Shown in pieces: positions 34,441-47,084 of a stretch of DNA of 64,000 nucleotides. How positions within the stretch are numbered: position 1 is the stretch's first letter; each line of letters begins with the position of its first letter. The DNA is from Pyxicephalus adspersus. Lineage: Eukaryota > Chordata > Amphibia > Anura > Pyxicephalidae. Under the pieces are notes generated by a model. The model ran no database searches. It was given only the letters and a program-made list of their open reading frames with translations, and had not been told where the DNA came from. The position numbers and the translations under genes are program-made. The stretch lies in contig NC_092864.1 of assembly GCF_032062135.1 (NCBI RefSeq), positions 23,397,834-23,461,833 of the forward strand. The letters run 5' to 3'.

Positions 34441-35669
34441 TGTGTTCTACAGGCTAAGACCATGGAACATAATATATATATATAAAACATTTTCTGTGTT
34501 GCATTTTTCCATACATACTTTGATGGTTTTCTAATTTACTCATTCTTTAAATCTATATTTTAAATAAAAATTTGTTGCTCATATGAACAGTAGACTGGGT
34601 TTTTTGTTAAAGAATAAAAACAATAAATGGTTTTCTTTATGACTAGGAAACAAATTAATGTACAAGTTTTTTTGTTACTTTGTATTATTTTATTTTATTT
34701 TAAATTATTTTATTTTATATTTTTTTTAAATTATTTATTTAGATTTACTAGTTTAAAGTAACACGTAATCTGTGTATGTATCTTCTGCTATAGAGTTTTG
34801 ACAGACACTGGTGTTTTTGGAAACTACTGTTTTCACAAAGCTTTGCTACACAGAACCTCTCTTAGTTTAACTCTTCCAGCTCCTCTCTTCCGCTATTATC
34901 ATTAGCGGCAGGAACATAGCTACAAATTATGCCCCTATCTGAAGACCTTTTAAAAAGAAAAGGTAAATACATACTAGGAAGTGCCACAAACCACAAGACA
35001 TTGTGGTCTTCTTAATCTTTTGAAAGCAATCTCTCTATTTATCAAACCAACTGGAAGGAGTTTAGTGACCCAAGAAATGTAAACAGAGAAAAGGGATCAG
35101 CACTTGTGTGCAAAAAGGATTTCAGATAACAGAAACATTCTGCAACATATATATTTAACATATTTGTCAGGTTGAAAAAGAAACAGTTTATATACAGTAC
35201 TTACCCTTCCCCAAACACTAAATTCACAGTTGATCCAATTTTAAGACAGACATTGATATTTCCATTTAAAAGTTATTGGTTGACATTTTTGTATATTCAC
35301 CTTGTACTTGGTAATACTTACTGGCTATCATATACCAAACTGTGCATTATTTTTTAATGAATCAATGTTTGTAAAGTCCATTTGACAAGCCATGATTTGT
35401 AATGATGGTAGCCTTGCTTCTCCCACTACATTCCAGAGTAGTGATCGCCTGGTGGTAATAAGCCCTTGATGTCTAAAATGACCAGTGATGGTGCTTGTGC
35501 TGCTGATTGAAATGTATGCTCTTCTTTCTTTCCCTATATATGATCAGGTCGCAATCATGTGATTGCCTTTATTCACTCTATTTCATCAGCAGTGAAAAAA
35601 TTTGCTGGAAGAAGCCACACATTTAGCAATCAACTGGAGCAAAGCAAATAATGATTTTATAATAAAGAA
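34441..35669. other. No gene recognised
   Basis: A/T-rich, with 'attttattttatttt' repeats near 34690-34740 and a short TA run near 34470. Confidence 0.55.
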
Positions 35670-36165
35670 AAGGTCTAAAGGTATACCATACTTACATAGG
35701 TTGATAAAAATCATAGGTCCATCAAGTTCAACACCTAAAGTAATAAAAACACTAGAAAATCAACATATTGTAGGTACAAACATAATATACAAACTGTTAT
35801 CCAGAGGAAGGCAAAACATTATGAATATGGTTAATTTAATTTACTCTAACAGGGAAAAAAATCATTCCTGATTTCCTAAGGCATATTCTTTGGATCAACA
35901 GTCAATATTTAAATTCATTTATAATGTAGTACACAGTTATATTCCGTGCATTTCGAAAAGCATTCAAATTTGTCTTTAAGCAATCTATAGAAACTACTTC
36001 CTGAGGGAGCCTATTCCACATTTTCACAGACCTTACTGTGAAGAATCCCTTCCTTATTGGGAGATTAAACTTCTTTTATTCCAGGCCCATATGGCTCCCC
36101 TTGTCCTTTGTAATAATCTTAAAGTGAATAATTAGGAAGGGAGAATAGTTTCAGGTCAGCTAATC
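35670..36165 (+). repeat. Amphibian-type interspersed repeat, about 0.5 kb
   Basis: The order 'tccatcaagttcaac', 'tccagaggaaggcaaaa', 'aaaaaaatcattcctgattt', 'ggatcaaca', 'agcctattccacattttcac', 'cttactgtgaagaatccctt' and 'ccccttgtcctttgtaat' matches a repeat I have seen many times in frog and salamander sequence. It is often mistaken for coding exons. An 89-codon open frame at 35602-35871 is part of it. Confidence 0.75.
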
Positions 36166-36385
36166 TCTCCTCATAGCTGAGCTAGGCTGTGGACATTCAA
36201 GTATGTTAATTTATTTGGCAAGCAATAAGCAGACTTTACATCAAGCTTTCATAGGCCTGCGAGTACTATAGAACATTTGGATTTCACAATATAATTAGTG
36301 AAGTGGGCCGATTCAGTCTCTCGTAAAGCTTAACTTACCCTGCTCTCTTCTCCCTCCCCCTTCTCTGTGTTCTGTTCTCTCCTTC
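36166..36385. other. No feature seen
   Basis: Short unique stretch leading into the minisatellite. Confidence 0.5.
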
Positions 36386-36775
36386 CACCTGCTCTCTCCA
36401 CCCACTTGCCCTCTCCTTTTCTCCCCACCTGCTTTCTCCACCCACTTGCCCTCTACTTTTCTCCCCACCTGCTCTCTTCACCCACTTGCCCTCTCCTTTT
36501 CTCCCCACCTGCTTTCTCCACCCACTTGCCCTCTCCTTTTCTCCCCACCTGCTCTCTTCACCCACTTGACCTCTCCTTTTCTCCCCACCTGCTCTCTCCA
36601 CCCACTTGCCCTCTCCTTTTCTCCCCACCTGCTTTCTCCACCCACTTGCCCTCTATTTTTCTCCCCACCCGCTCTCTTCACCCACTTGACCTCTCCTTTT
36701 CTCCCCACCTGCTCTCTCCACCCACTTGCCCTCTCCTTTTCTTACCTGCTCTCTCCTCCACTTGCTTACCTGTTC
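36386..36775. repeat. 40-bp minisatellite, nine units plus a partial, with 120-bp higher-order pattern
   Basis: Units start at 36391, 36431, 36471 and so on every 40 bp to 36711. The unit is built of 'ctctccacccacttgccctc' followed by 'tccttttctccccacctg'. Three variants differ at the start (gctctctcca, gctttctcca, gctctcttca) and at ttgccc/ttgacc. The last six units repeat in the order gcttt-, gctctcttca with ttgacc, gctctctcca, i.e. a 120-bp trimer. One strand is almost pure pyrimidine. Because 120 is divisible by three, long frames stay open on both strands (to 143 codons), but the proteins are only the repeat read in different frames. Confidence 0.95.
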
Positions 36776-37983
36776 TCTGTTTTAGATTTAAGATATGAAA
36801 GCTATTCAATCACTGAGAAGAGATGTTGAGAAGGATTTGAAGGCTTCTAATGTGACATTTAATTGACAGGCGAAGTCCCTTCTGCAAAAATCCGTCTTAC
36901 CTAACTGATTGTTCCATGCATACATCAAAAATACTTTATACATAGCTTAGCATTGATTGTCGGCAATCCTAGCTTCTCCATCTGAAGCTTAATGAACCCT
37001 ATGCGCCAGGGTGGGAGTTACATCTTCCCAACCCAGCTAAAAAAAGGACCTAAAAACCACAAGGAGAATATGAAGATGGAAGAAGATGGCAGCACCATGG
37101 AATAGAAGAGGGACAGGTGAGTTTTCTATAAATAAAACCAAGGGGACAAATGAATAGTAGCGGTAAATGTGTGTTTAGGTGTGGGGTTATCAGATTGCCG
37201 ATATAAATGGAAGTTTGCCACGTTCCTTTATACCAGGCTTGCACTGAAAACAGCATAACATAAACAAAGCATCGTTTACATTGACCTGTAGTGACAGCTC
37301 TTAGATTGAAAAAAAACACAGAGGTAAGCGGTCACATTAGCAAAACGGATTGCTTCAATGGATAATCGGAGAAGAGCTAATGTGTTTTGGAAGTATAGTT
37401 ATCATCTAACTGGCACTGTACATTTTCACTTCTCAATATATTGACAGTGTTGTTCTCTCCTACTACATTCAACTGTCACCGCTAGCAAGTATCAAGCTTA
37501 CAGAAGATCAGAACATTGCTGTGATATGGTTTTAATAACACAAGGGAACGTCATATCAATTACTTTAGCTTCCACATGATTTACTTCTGAAGAATCTTTC
37601 ACTCTCAGGCTGCAAATTGAAGGTCACTTCTGACACCATTTATATGAATGTTCTCACTATTTTAGCGGGGTATACACCGTATGAAGATGATTACTTAGAA
37701 TAAGGCTCTACACATAGTGCTGCCAAAAATCAGCCAGATGTAAGAAGTCATTGATAGAATACTATGTGCCCAACATCCCAAGGGAAGGGTTTTTTTTTGG
37801 CAAACAAAAAATTCTATTATTGATTTTTTTCTCATAATACAGAGAAAAAATATTCACTAATCTCTAATTTCACAGTAGGATCAGTCTTAATCAGGTTAAA
37901 TCAATTGCAAACTAGACAATAATATGTATTAGCATGCCTTATGTGTAATTGGTTGCAAACATTTGCATACTTAAGGCTGTGAT
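36776..37983. other. No gene recognised; possible repeat fragment at 36990-37110
   Basis: 'gaagatggaagaagatggca' at 37071-37090 recalls the 'agatggcgcc' part of a frog repeat. An 89-codon minus-strand open frame (37050-37319) overlaps it. The part at 37330-37690 is unique and low in repeats. Confidence 0.45.
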
Positions 37984-38003
37984 ACCCGACGCGTTTCGCC
38001 TGA
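37984..38003 (-). repeat. Hairpin module core aaacgcgtcgggt
   Basis: On the minus strand 'catcaggcgaaacgcgtcgg'. Same core as at 16682 and 49712; here little else of the module is kept. Confidence 0.55.
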
Positions 38004-38319
38004 TGTATTTTCTAAAATTGTCAACATTTAAAGATATGCCATATAGGTATAAATATTTTAAGGAATGTGCTTTAATTAAAAATGTTCTTTTAATGGCTTT
38101 GTTCATTTGAAAGCTTTTATTTTAATTAGTGGAGTCTCCACGGCTGCATGTGATTACTATGTAAGAGGTAACATAGTGATCAAATATTCAAGAATCTGTC
38201 TGACTGGTACCCAATCTGAAAATTTGTCTACTTGCTAGTCCCATTACAAAAAAATAGATACTTGTTAACAATTGAAACAAGTAATGTGCAAATATTTATA
38301 GGCTAAAATGAACTTTTAG

Positions 38320-38452
38320 AGTTATTAATAAAACAGGGAATTAGACATTTCCTTTGGGAATCTACCAGGTCCATGTGTTTAAATGGCAGTCACCAATTCC
38401 CATCAGGGAATATTGGAGGGTATGTCAGATTCCCCGTTTTATTAATAGAGCA
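38320..38452. mobile_element. Palindromic MITE family M1, copy 4
   Basis: Ends 'gttattaataaaacaggg' and 'ccccgttttattaataga' form the inverted repeats. The centre 'atctaccaggtccatgtgtt' matches the other copies. Confidence 0.8.
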
Positions 38453-38484
38453 TTTTAAGTTGATGCTTGAAACTTCTGTATTTC

Positions 38485-38880
38485 AAAATTGCGAACAGGC
38501 AGATTTTTTATTGCAGAAGGGACAAGTGATGCTTACCTGTCTGTAATCTTCCTAAATCTTCTAACTGTACCAAGCTGCAAATCCTCAGCTCAGTGCAGGA
38601 AACTAGGATTTGCTGGTTGTTGCGGCATAACCAGGGCATAAAGTGCACAGGAGTTACATCCTAGCCTGGCCAATCTAGACAGCTATAGATACAACACCCA
38701 AAACAGGAGAGGATAAAGATGGCGACACCCAAAATGGAGCCATGACAGGTAAATATAACTAGAAAAATTGCAATTGGATGGGTTCCTTAATTTTGTTACA
38801 AAAGGGACATCATCTGTTCCTCCTGCAAAAGAGAATGCCTGGATGCAATGTTTTTATTTTATTTTGGGCCTGCTTTAAGA
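38485..38880. repeat. Two opposed pieces of the 'aggcag/tttattgcagaag' repeat
   Basis: The left piece 'aattgcgaacaggcagattt' and 'tttattgcagaagggacaag' reads in the minus sense. The right piece ('ctggccaatctagacag', 'agataaagatggc'-like words, 'caggtaaatataac', 'acaaaagggacatcatctgt' and 'ggcctgctttaaga') reads in the plus sense. Either two insertions in opposite directions or one long palindromic element. Confidence 0.5.
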
Positions 38881-40098
38881 ATAAATTCAGACTCTGGGTA
38901 GCAGATAAATACACAGGTAAAATAAATATTTGAGAACTGAATTTTACTCACCAAGGGATTTGAAATTCAGTTCAGCCATTACTGAGATCAAAACACAACA
39001 GCCTTCATTGCTCCAGCAGTGGAATAGGTTAATCAGCCTTCTAATTAGAGAAGGAAGACATGGCCAATGAAGTCAGAATTTTCTTAACTCTACTATTTGT
39101 TCATTACTTTACAACAATATTTTGTACAATGTATTGTAGAAAGCTGAATCAAGACAAATAAAGGTACCTACAATACTCACATTTAAAAATATAAAACAAT
39201 GCAACACAATACAATACAATACAAAGCAATACAATACAATGCAATAATGTTTGTTTTAGTTGAATGTCCGCAAGAAATGGTGAATTATATTTACTTGGAA
39301 TTATCTTTAATGCCTAGCTTTAGCATACAAATGGAAAGTTGCAATGCTGCTCCTATTTGCCTTTTACCTTTTTTATGATAAAATGGATTGTTTAAACTAA
39401 GCACATGACTCTAGTATACAGATTACTGGGATTGGAATTCATGACAGTGATTTTCAGGTGCTAAAATTTTAAAAACAAGCCACAAACCTAGCACCTAATG
39501 ATGAATTAGCTATAAAATGGACAAGAATACATCATTAAATGTTTAGAAGCCATGAAATAAAGGTTGCAAAAAAAAAAAAAAAGGAAATTATGATAGATTT
39601 GTTTTACAACTGTACTAAGATGCTAGTTATAGGGGTATGTTTTTAATGCTGTAAAATTTGGCATTTTATATTGTGTATCTAATAGCCAGAGGTGCTTTCT
39701 ATGTATAAACACACACGGTGTCTGAGGCTGCCGTGCATGTGAATAAACCATTTCTCATTTTTATTATTGCTGCTTTGCTGAGAATCCCCTGATAGGGATA
39801 TTTTCTGTTAACATACCTGAGTCTATTTACTGCCCGGTATGTATCACAAAAGCATTCAGATTAGAATCTTTTTTTTGCTCGGTAGCTCAATGTGCTCTGT
39901 CTTTTCTTTAGTAGTTTGGGGAAGCATATGGGTGTTTGTTGGAAAATGATATGCCAATGTGCAGCTTATCCATTTCTAGCACAAATATAAAATAGATTTC
40001 AGCATTTCAAAAAATACATTCTGTAACTGTTTCTGGGGGTGTGGGGGCCCTGTTTATGTACCTTACTAATAATAGAGGAAATATTGTCATATATTATG
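38881..40098. other. No gene; one pentanucleotide run
   Basis: An imperfect (AATAC)n run lies at about 39196-39246 and an A-run at 39568-39582. No ORF of note. Confidence 0.6.
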
Positions 40099-40142
40099 GA
40101 CCTGATTTATAAAAGCTTTCTAGGACTAAAGAGTATAGACTG
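40099..40142. mobile_element. Fragment of palindromic MITE M2
   Basis: 'gacctgatttataaaagctt' and 'tctaggactaaagagtat' form a diverged terminus of the adjoining element, so a second, older copy lies directly beside it. Confidence 0.6.
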
Positions 40143-40150
40143 TTATAAAG

Positions 40151-40369
40151 GGCCTGATTTATTAAAGCTCTCCAAGGCTGGAGAGAATACACCTTTCATC
40201 AGTGAAGCAGTGGGATCCAGAAAACTTGGAATGGATTTATTCAATGTCATTTGCTATTTTTTAGCAAATGCTTTGAATCTTGGATCAGATCCATCCCAGG
40301 TTTGTTGGATCACCCAGCTTCACTGGTGAAAGTGTATTCTCTCCAGCCTTGGAGAGCTTTAATAAATCA
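40151..40369. mobile_element. Palindromic MITE M2, near-complete
   Basis: The first 38 bases from tgatttattaaagctctcc (40155) are the perfect reverse complement of the last 38 bases ending ggagagctttaataaatca (40369). The arms continue imperfectly through the 'ggatccagaaaacttgg' and 'ggtttgttggatcacccag' blocks to a small centre around 'gctattttttagc'. The element can fold into one long hairpin. Half copies lie at 12874-12957 and 20038-20072. Open frames across it are by-products. Confidence 0.9.
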
Positions 40370-42059
40370 AAAGAACAAACAAAAATAAAACAAATAGTTG
40401 TTTCCAAACCTCCAACCATTGTTCAACAATTGACCTTTGTGTACAGAGGATCAGTACTGACTCCTAACAAGTATAACATTTTCAGTTGCACCTAAGTATC
40501 CTGACAATGGGCTTTGAGCTTATTTCGATAACATTCAAAATCAATTTGAGACCATTATGAGATTACTTAGAATTCAATGACAGGTGCATTTAACCCGCAT
40601 TTGCCCTCTTTCTGACCTGTATTTAACCTGAGGGTTTTGCTGGGTTTTGGAATTCTATTTCCATAGAATTGTATAAGAATATAATGAAAACAAAAGAAAC
40701 TGGCCACATTGCATGCTGTAAGTAAGTCTTACGGTCACCCCTTTCCTCTTACCCTGAATGTCTGACTTTACAGAGTCTTTTCCTTTGTCAAAGTCACAAA
40801 ATAAGCATTTTTATTATTATGAAGAACTCATAAACCAAAGTCTTTAAGTAAATAACTTTGGCCATAGAATTAATGTTAACATCTACTCATTTTAGACTTT
40901 GAGATGAAGAAGTTATCAACATCCAATGAAAATGATCAATGTAAAGTAACATATCAACCCAATCACTAAAATCTCATGTCGGCTTTACATTTTAACATTA
41001 ACATTATTAACAAGTAATTTTAAAAGATATTTTCAATAATTATATTTTTAATAAAGTATATAGTTAGTTTAGTTCACTATAAATAGCCTCTTCAATTCAG
41101 AGTGTTAAAACAATTATATATAGTGTTTTATACTTTTTGTTTTTTATTTGTGCTCTTTTGGGACCAGAGGGTCAACACAAACATATCTTGGCATTAGGCG
41201 GCTTATTTTCAATACCTTGCAAATGCCTTTGCTGCCTTGCTGACTGATCCTCAGTTTTGTGTACATCCAACCAACCTGTGCCTTGGATTACTTGTGGAGG
41301 CATAATTTTGTACGTTTTCACCTTGCTTCTTGGTCCACCTACCAGCACAATGCCAATCTCAGAATGTTACATTACCTTTTCCTAAACGTCTGCCACTAAC
41401 ACATTGTCGATCTTGGCCAGTAAATGGACCTTCTTCTACAGGCACTTGTATCCCTCTGATATCACATGCCTCAGTCACCATCCTTAGAGCAATTCTAGGA
41501 TGTACCAAGGGAGACTAACCTCATCACTGGGCATTCACCAGGTACGTTATACATGGCTATTGGATATATATACACAAATGTGGCTTTATTGGTAAATACC
41601 ATGCCTAAAACATATTAAATACACATATGATCTTATTGTAAGCTTGTCGTCATAACGAAAGGTCGGGAAACAGCTTCACATTCATTGCATAGCTTTTCAA
41701 ACTCTATATTTTTTTATTTCTTACAACATATTTAAACACAAATAAAGAAAATGTATTACATTTTAGGCTTGTTTTATATACTGAATGAATCAAGGGAAAT
41801 TCATATTTCTACCTACAATACCGAGATTCTTGCTTTCATCTTCCAATCTTCATAAAAAAGTGAAAGCTCAAGAGTGATTGATCATCACATTTTCATAAAC
41901 TTGTTTGTCATTTCGGGAGCTTCCTATTTCCATGTTCGCTTTGCTGTTTTAGCGTTAAAGAACAAAAGCAACCATAAACATTTTGGTTTAGGGAAAATTA
42001 TTCAAGCAATGATCCTGTTATTGTATTGATGTTACACAAGACTGCAAAATAACAGTAAA
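40370..42059. other. No gene recognised
   Basis: The stretch at 41150-41520 is less A/T-rich and open for 62 codons (41330-41518) but shows no family. The rest is A/T-rich. Confidence 0.5.
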
Positions 42060-42800
42060 TCTGCAGACCTCCACCAACACCATCCTACCCAAACCCCATA
42101 GCTGCCATCAGGACAGAACTCCTTTAATGGTCAAATAGTTCACAGCCATTTTATTAATAATCTTACTATTAACGCAAACGTCACACTGACATACTATTAT
42201 CATAACATCCAATTACCAGCATATACAAGAAACCATAACAATATAAATAACACATTTCTAATCAACATCTTTCCACTACATCAATTGGGATCTGCACCAA
42301 CCTGATGTTGCTGCTCCCAGCCATCCGCCACCATTGCCCAGCCCCTGAATGATATCAAAACCCACTTGGAGCCCATCCCACCCTAAAACTTAGTTCACCT
42401 TTTTTCAAACCATTTAGGAGACCCCACATCAAAGATGGGTCCCCCACCCCATTCATACTGACACCAAAGAACACCTGCCCATCGAGGACTTCTGCCACAT
42501 ACCCTTTCTTAACCATTATCCACAATACTATTCCCCAACCTCAACCTCTGCCACCACAAAGGAGGTAAGGTGGAAATCCCACACTAGCTTAGCTATAATT
42601 TATGATGGACTCACCTCTCTACCCCCTCTCTTTTTTGACCTTTTTCCCACCCTTACCTCCCCACTCCCACCAATCCTCAAGCTGGCCCTCACCTGTCTGT
42701 ACTTTAATTCTCTCGGTCATGCAGGCTCTCCCCTATTCTCCCTTATTTCGCTTGTTCCTGGCCTGTTTTTACCAACTCTCTCGGGCAAGATATCACAATA
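42060..42800. repeat. C-rich interspersed repeat, copy 1
   Basis: Long C/T-rich, G-poor sequence on the plus strand ('ccatcctacccaaacccc', 'caacctctgccaccac') ending with 'tctcggtcatgcaggctctc'. The block at 53935-54480 has the same composition and the related phrase 'cttggtcatgccagcc'. I recall similar sequence from frog repeats. Ends not defined. Confidence 0.45.
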
Positions 42801-43770
42801 TTAACCATCATTAAAATGAAGAGGAAAATTTTAAAATATATCACTAGAAAACCAAGCATGTTGAATTAAAGCAGCTTCAAACTTTGAAAGACCAGAATTA
42901 TTTTGAGAAGATTATTACTAAAAATAAAATCTGCAGCTTTCAAAGGGAATATTTTATTTGACGAAGAACCATTTGTTATAGATTCTATAATATACTCTGT
43001 AAAGAGTAACAAATATCTTTCAAACATCCTGGATGAAGTAGATGTGTATTCTGGGACCCATAAGTAGATTCCATAGTTGAAGCTTACTGACTGCACACAC
43101 TAATGAAGTTTTAAATCAAATGTTTGTTGTGCCTGGACTGTATTATGTTCTCAGGTATGAAGTGACAACTGGAATTGCCGCTGCAAAAACAGACAGCTGC
43201 AACCAATGCTTTTCCCCTTAGGAAATCTGCAGTTATGGAGTTATTGCACCGATACCTTGTTGTTGTTACCAGTCACAAGATAACATAATATCTCTTGTAC
43301 ACTCCAACTGAAATGTGTGACATCTCAGCAGTGCACACTGCCTATAGAAGTAAGAATATTATAGCCATATATCAAAATTACATTTTTTATGCTTCAGGTG
43401 AATTGAAGCATACAAAAAGATAGCAAGACTTACTCGCCAGTCATATGAACAGCTTTATAAACCTTCAATGGAAGCACATATGTTCAGCTATGCAGTAAGT
43501 GGGTAGGGCTATTTTAACAAATAGTTGGCCCATGGCAAATATCTCATGGTTGGGCTACCTATTTCCTAAAATGACTAATAGTCCCTCTACCTCCAACAGT
43601 TGTCCTGAAATCATACTCATACTAAATCAGGTGAAGTTTAAAATCAAGGCCCATGCTTTTTGATTATAGTGACAGACTCTGTAGAATGCTTCTTTTTAAA
43701 CTCTATATATATCACTACATACAACTTAAGAAGAATGGTTCAGCTGTACTGATAACAGTTTTGGATAACA
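42801..43770. other. No gene recognised
   Basis: A 76-codon minus-strand open stretch (42866-43096) has no family. No repeat ends are visible. Confidence 0.5.
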
Positions 43771-43912
43771 TGGTTAGTTCAGTGGATAGCACTCTTACCC
43801 TTGAAGCGCTAGAACTATTCTCCAAGGAGTTTGTACATACTCCCTATATTTGCTTGAGTTTCCACCGGGCACCGTGGGCGGGCACCGGTTTCCTCTCACA
43901 TCCCAAAATGAA
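43771..43912 (+). mobile_element. Truncated V-SINE
   Basis: A tRNA-like head 'tggttagttcagtggatagc' is followed by 'ggagtttgtacatactccc' and the conserved V-SINE core 'caccggtttcctctcacatc'. It lacks the L2-type tail. It is a diverged relative of the copy at 56441. Confidence 0.75.
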
Positions 43913-44115
43913 AAACAAAACGTCACCTACGTCACCCAATCTCGCACCTGTGTCAGGTGACGTAGGATGAAGAACAGGAAGGAGAAGAGAAGATGGCTCC
44001 GGGACAACGCGAAACCCGATGCAGGACACCTCCGGAGGGATCAGACTGCCTTGCGGGATTGAAGATAAGTGTAATTTTATTTTTTTTGCTGTTTTGAGTT
44101 TAGTTCCTATTTAAT
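43913..44115 (+). repeat. Repeat with short palindrome and 'agatggctcc...gattgaagataag' phrase
   Basis: Inverted arms cctacgtcacc (43926-43936) and ggtgacgtagg (43956-43966) open the block. It continues 'gagaagatggctccggg', 'gcgggattgaagataagtg' and 'gtttagttcctatttaa', the last being the end shared with the 28678 family. Probably a dispersed frog repeat. Confidence 0.45.
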
Positions 44116-46609
44116 ATCCTAAAGCAAGGTTTATAAAGGGCATACCAGGTTATTTTTCTATATCCTAGGACCCTATAATCTGTTTTCATTAAGGCCAATG
44201 CACGAGTACAGAGCACATCATGGGGATGGAATTTGTGGATGCTGAATATTTCCTTGTCTGAGTTTAAAGTTTTACCCCCTTTTTATAGATGCAGCAACAG
44301 TTGCCATAAGGAAAAAAGACACATATTAAGAAGTCCAATTAAAGGCATAGATTTGCAGGCGTTAAATTGAACATTACATATTATTAAAAATATTAAAATG
44401 AAGATCTACACAGAGATATATGTAAGCTGCCATTTGTGACCTTGTTCTAGAAAATTCTACTTGCCTGCTTGATGACTATTTTTTAATATAGGAGTTGTTC
44501 ATTACTACATAGATCTGGAAGAGATACACAATGGTATGGTCTAAGCAAGGATATACATGCTTATTGTATTTAGACAATATTTGTTTAATCCAGAGTTAAG
44601 TTAATAGCAGTAGCTGCAATGATTCTTATTACTGCAAAATTCAGTTTACTCCTCATTGTGGTTTGTTTTGTTATCCCAAGAGTTAATTAAAGTATATATA
44701 ATCTGTTTTAGTTAAAAGAACTCGAAGACAATATTGGAGAATATTGCAACTTTGTATTGATTATCAGAAATAAATGGCATTTTTTAGCTCTCTACTTGTC
44801 TAAGAAAACCTCTCTAATGATATGTCACCTATGTACTAAAACAGGGCAATGGATAATTATTATAACATTTTTATCATACTGATGCTCATTTGCTGTAAAT
44901 CAGAAACAGCCTTGTCTGCCCTTGTTCAAACTATACAATCTAAAGAATGTCTCAAGCTAAGAAATGATCAAAGGGCATATTCTGTTGTGTTGTATAATGA
45001 TAAAGCAAGCAACAGCAAAATTTGGTAAGTATAAAAAATAAAATAAAAAATCAATTCTTTTTTACAACTGCAATTTCAATGTTTAATGCTAGCTGGCTAA
45101 AACAGGTATTAAAATTTTTCTTTTTCTTTCTATCTCTCTTGATGTCTTAAGAAGATGTAAGTATACGCTATGTAAAAAGTAGATTTTTTTTTAACATGAT
45201 ACATATATATACAGAAATGAATACACTCCATAGAAATTGTTTTAAACAATAAATCTTCCATGAGTATCTACAGATATAAGTGGTATACATGAACACACAT
45301 ACATTTTTCCCCATGAATATATCTACCAATTTAAACGTCCATCTTTGTATTTGTCATCTAGGGGCACATTTACATGAAAATGTTATAAATAGCATATCTT
45401 AGGTTGGTAAACCACCAAGTAAAGGAAATACTTCCCACTTACTATGTCCTTTATTTAATCCTCTCCTATATGCCTTATATTTGGAACATCTTTAGAGTGA
45501 TAAAACGTCCTACAAGTACAGGCTAGTGTATACTTCATCTAAATCTCAATGTCAGGGTTAAATTATTTATTTTGCATTTAAAAATGACAGAATTTGGAGT
45601 TTGGAAAATATTAGAAGCCAATGTAGTATTTTCACAGACCTCTTTTGTGTAACTGTACATAGATCCAAGCTTAGAACTGTTGCAAGCTTAAGCCACAATT
45701 TGTTCTTATTTTGGGTAAGCATACATATACACATGTACATTTACATATACTCCATTATTAAGACTCCATTGTAGTACTGGCAGCCCCTGTGAACAAAAAT
45801 AATAATTATTATTTGACTTCAACTTAGAATGAAAACTGTGCTTTTAGCATTTCTACTGTGCACATATTATTTGTGATTGCAGATGGCAGTTTGTCCAGTA
45901 TGGGGGCTACAAACTCTGCCAATCACTTATGGCTACTAAGTCAAACGCTTAATCTAAGTCTTAAAGGATCCTAATGGGTTCAAGAGTGATATGCCATGTG
46001 AAACTCCATATACTATTTTACCTGCCATGGGATTTCTACTTATGGGCAGCCAATCTTGTCATTTACTAGGGATGGGAGAAACTGAGAAATATATTTTTGT
46101 AATTTTGTTTCACTAAAAAATTATCCAGCGTAGAGCTCAAGTTTTGCAGTTAATTGCAAACATGGTATTGTCACCAGAACTGCTGTATCGGGTAAGGTGT
46201 ATTTGCTGGAATATAATATGTACCAAATTAGTGACGTTTTATCTGCCTGCTTACTTCTTATTATTTTCAATGTCACTGAGAATGGTATTGTACACACATA
46301 GAAAAAACATATGGTAGTTGTTTTGTGCTAAAGAGTTTGTATTTCTTTCTAAGCACAGCACAGCCAGATAAATGATATCCCTTTTTTGTTATAATTATTG
46401 ATTGTAAAGGAAATACTTTGGTGACTTTTTGCTACCCCAGGCTGCTGACTAGAATGTGAGGCACAAAGAAGACTGATGAGGTTATATCTCTGCTTGTTTT
46501 GTTCTCTTCTCCTATTAGTATCTTTTCTTCTGAAGACCTGCAGCATACCTGGCTCCATGTCCTGCCCTTCCTCCTCCGGTCTTCTGGGATTACAAGAGGC
46601 TAATACCAA
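44116..46609. other. No gene recognised
   Basis: 2.5 kb of A/T-rich DNA without open frames above 100 codons and without repeats I can name. One of the longest plain stretches in the window. Confidence 0.55.
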
Positions 46610-47032
46610 GGCTACGTACACAGGTACACTAATTGTCGTTAGAAAACGAACAATTAACGACCGTTCAACGATTATGCACGATTATTTTGAACAATCGCAT
46701 TCTGTACATGCTGTAACAATACAATCGTTCAAATATAATCCACCAATAATGTACACACCAGATCCGATCGTTTGAACGATGCAGGAAGTGACATGTGAAG
46801 GAGAAATTGTATCACAGAACAATCCCCGAATACTGAACGAACGTGTACACAATAGACAGCGAACGATCATCGCCCAATCAGATCCGCCGGGACAGTCGAT
46901 CGTTTCCAGTGACATTCCTCATTCATCGGCATCGTTGGCTAGTCATTGTTCACTTTTTTGTTAACAATTATTGGACAATCGGTTGTTAGACGTTCGTTTC
47001 CAACGATAAATTTTGCACGTGTGTACGTAGCC
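46610..47032. mobile_element. MITE with long terminal inverted repeats ('ggctacgtacac')
   Basis: The left end ggctacgtacacaggtacac (46610) and the right end gtgtacgtagcc (47032) are inverted repeats of about 40 bp with a few mismatches, extending to the gaaaacgaac/gttcgtttcc words. The interior has scattered 'cgttcaacgatt' and 'cgaacgatcatcg' words, giving a CpG content unlike its flanks. 423 bp, non-coding; open frames of 61-99 codons inside are by-products. Known to me from frog genomes. Confidence 0.85.
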
Positions 47033-47084
47033 AATTCTAGAAATTAAATTAGGTGCTTATATTGAATTCTTTTTGAAAATGACC

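Noticed and set aside
36335..36829. Open frames of 76-143 codons on both strands with a repetitive protein
   Set aside because: They are the 40-bp minisatellite read in several frames; the 120-bp period avoids stops by arithmetic.
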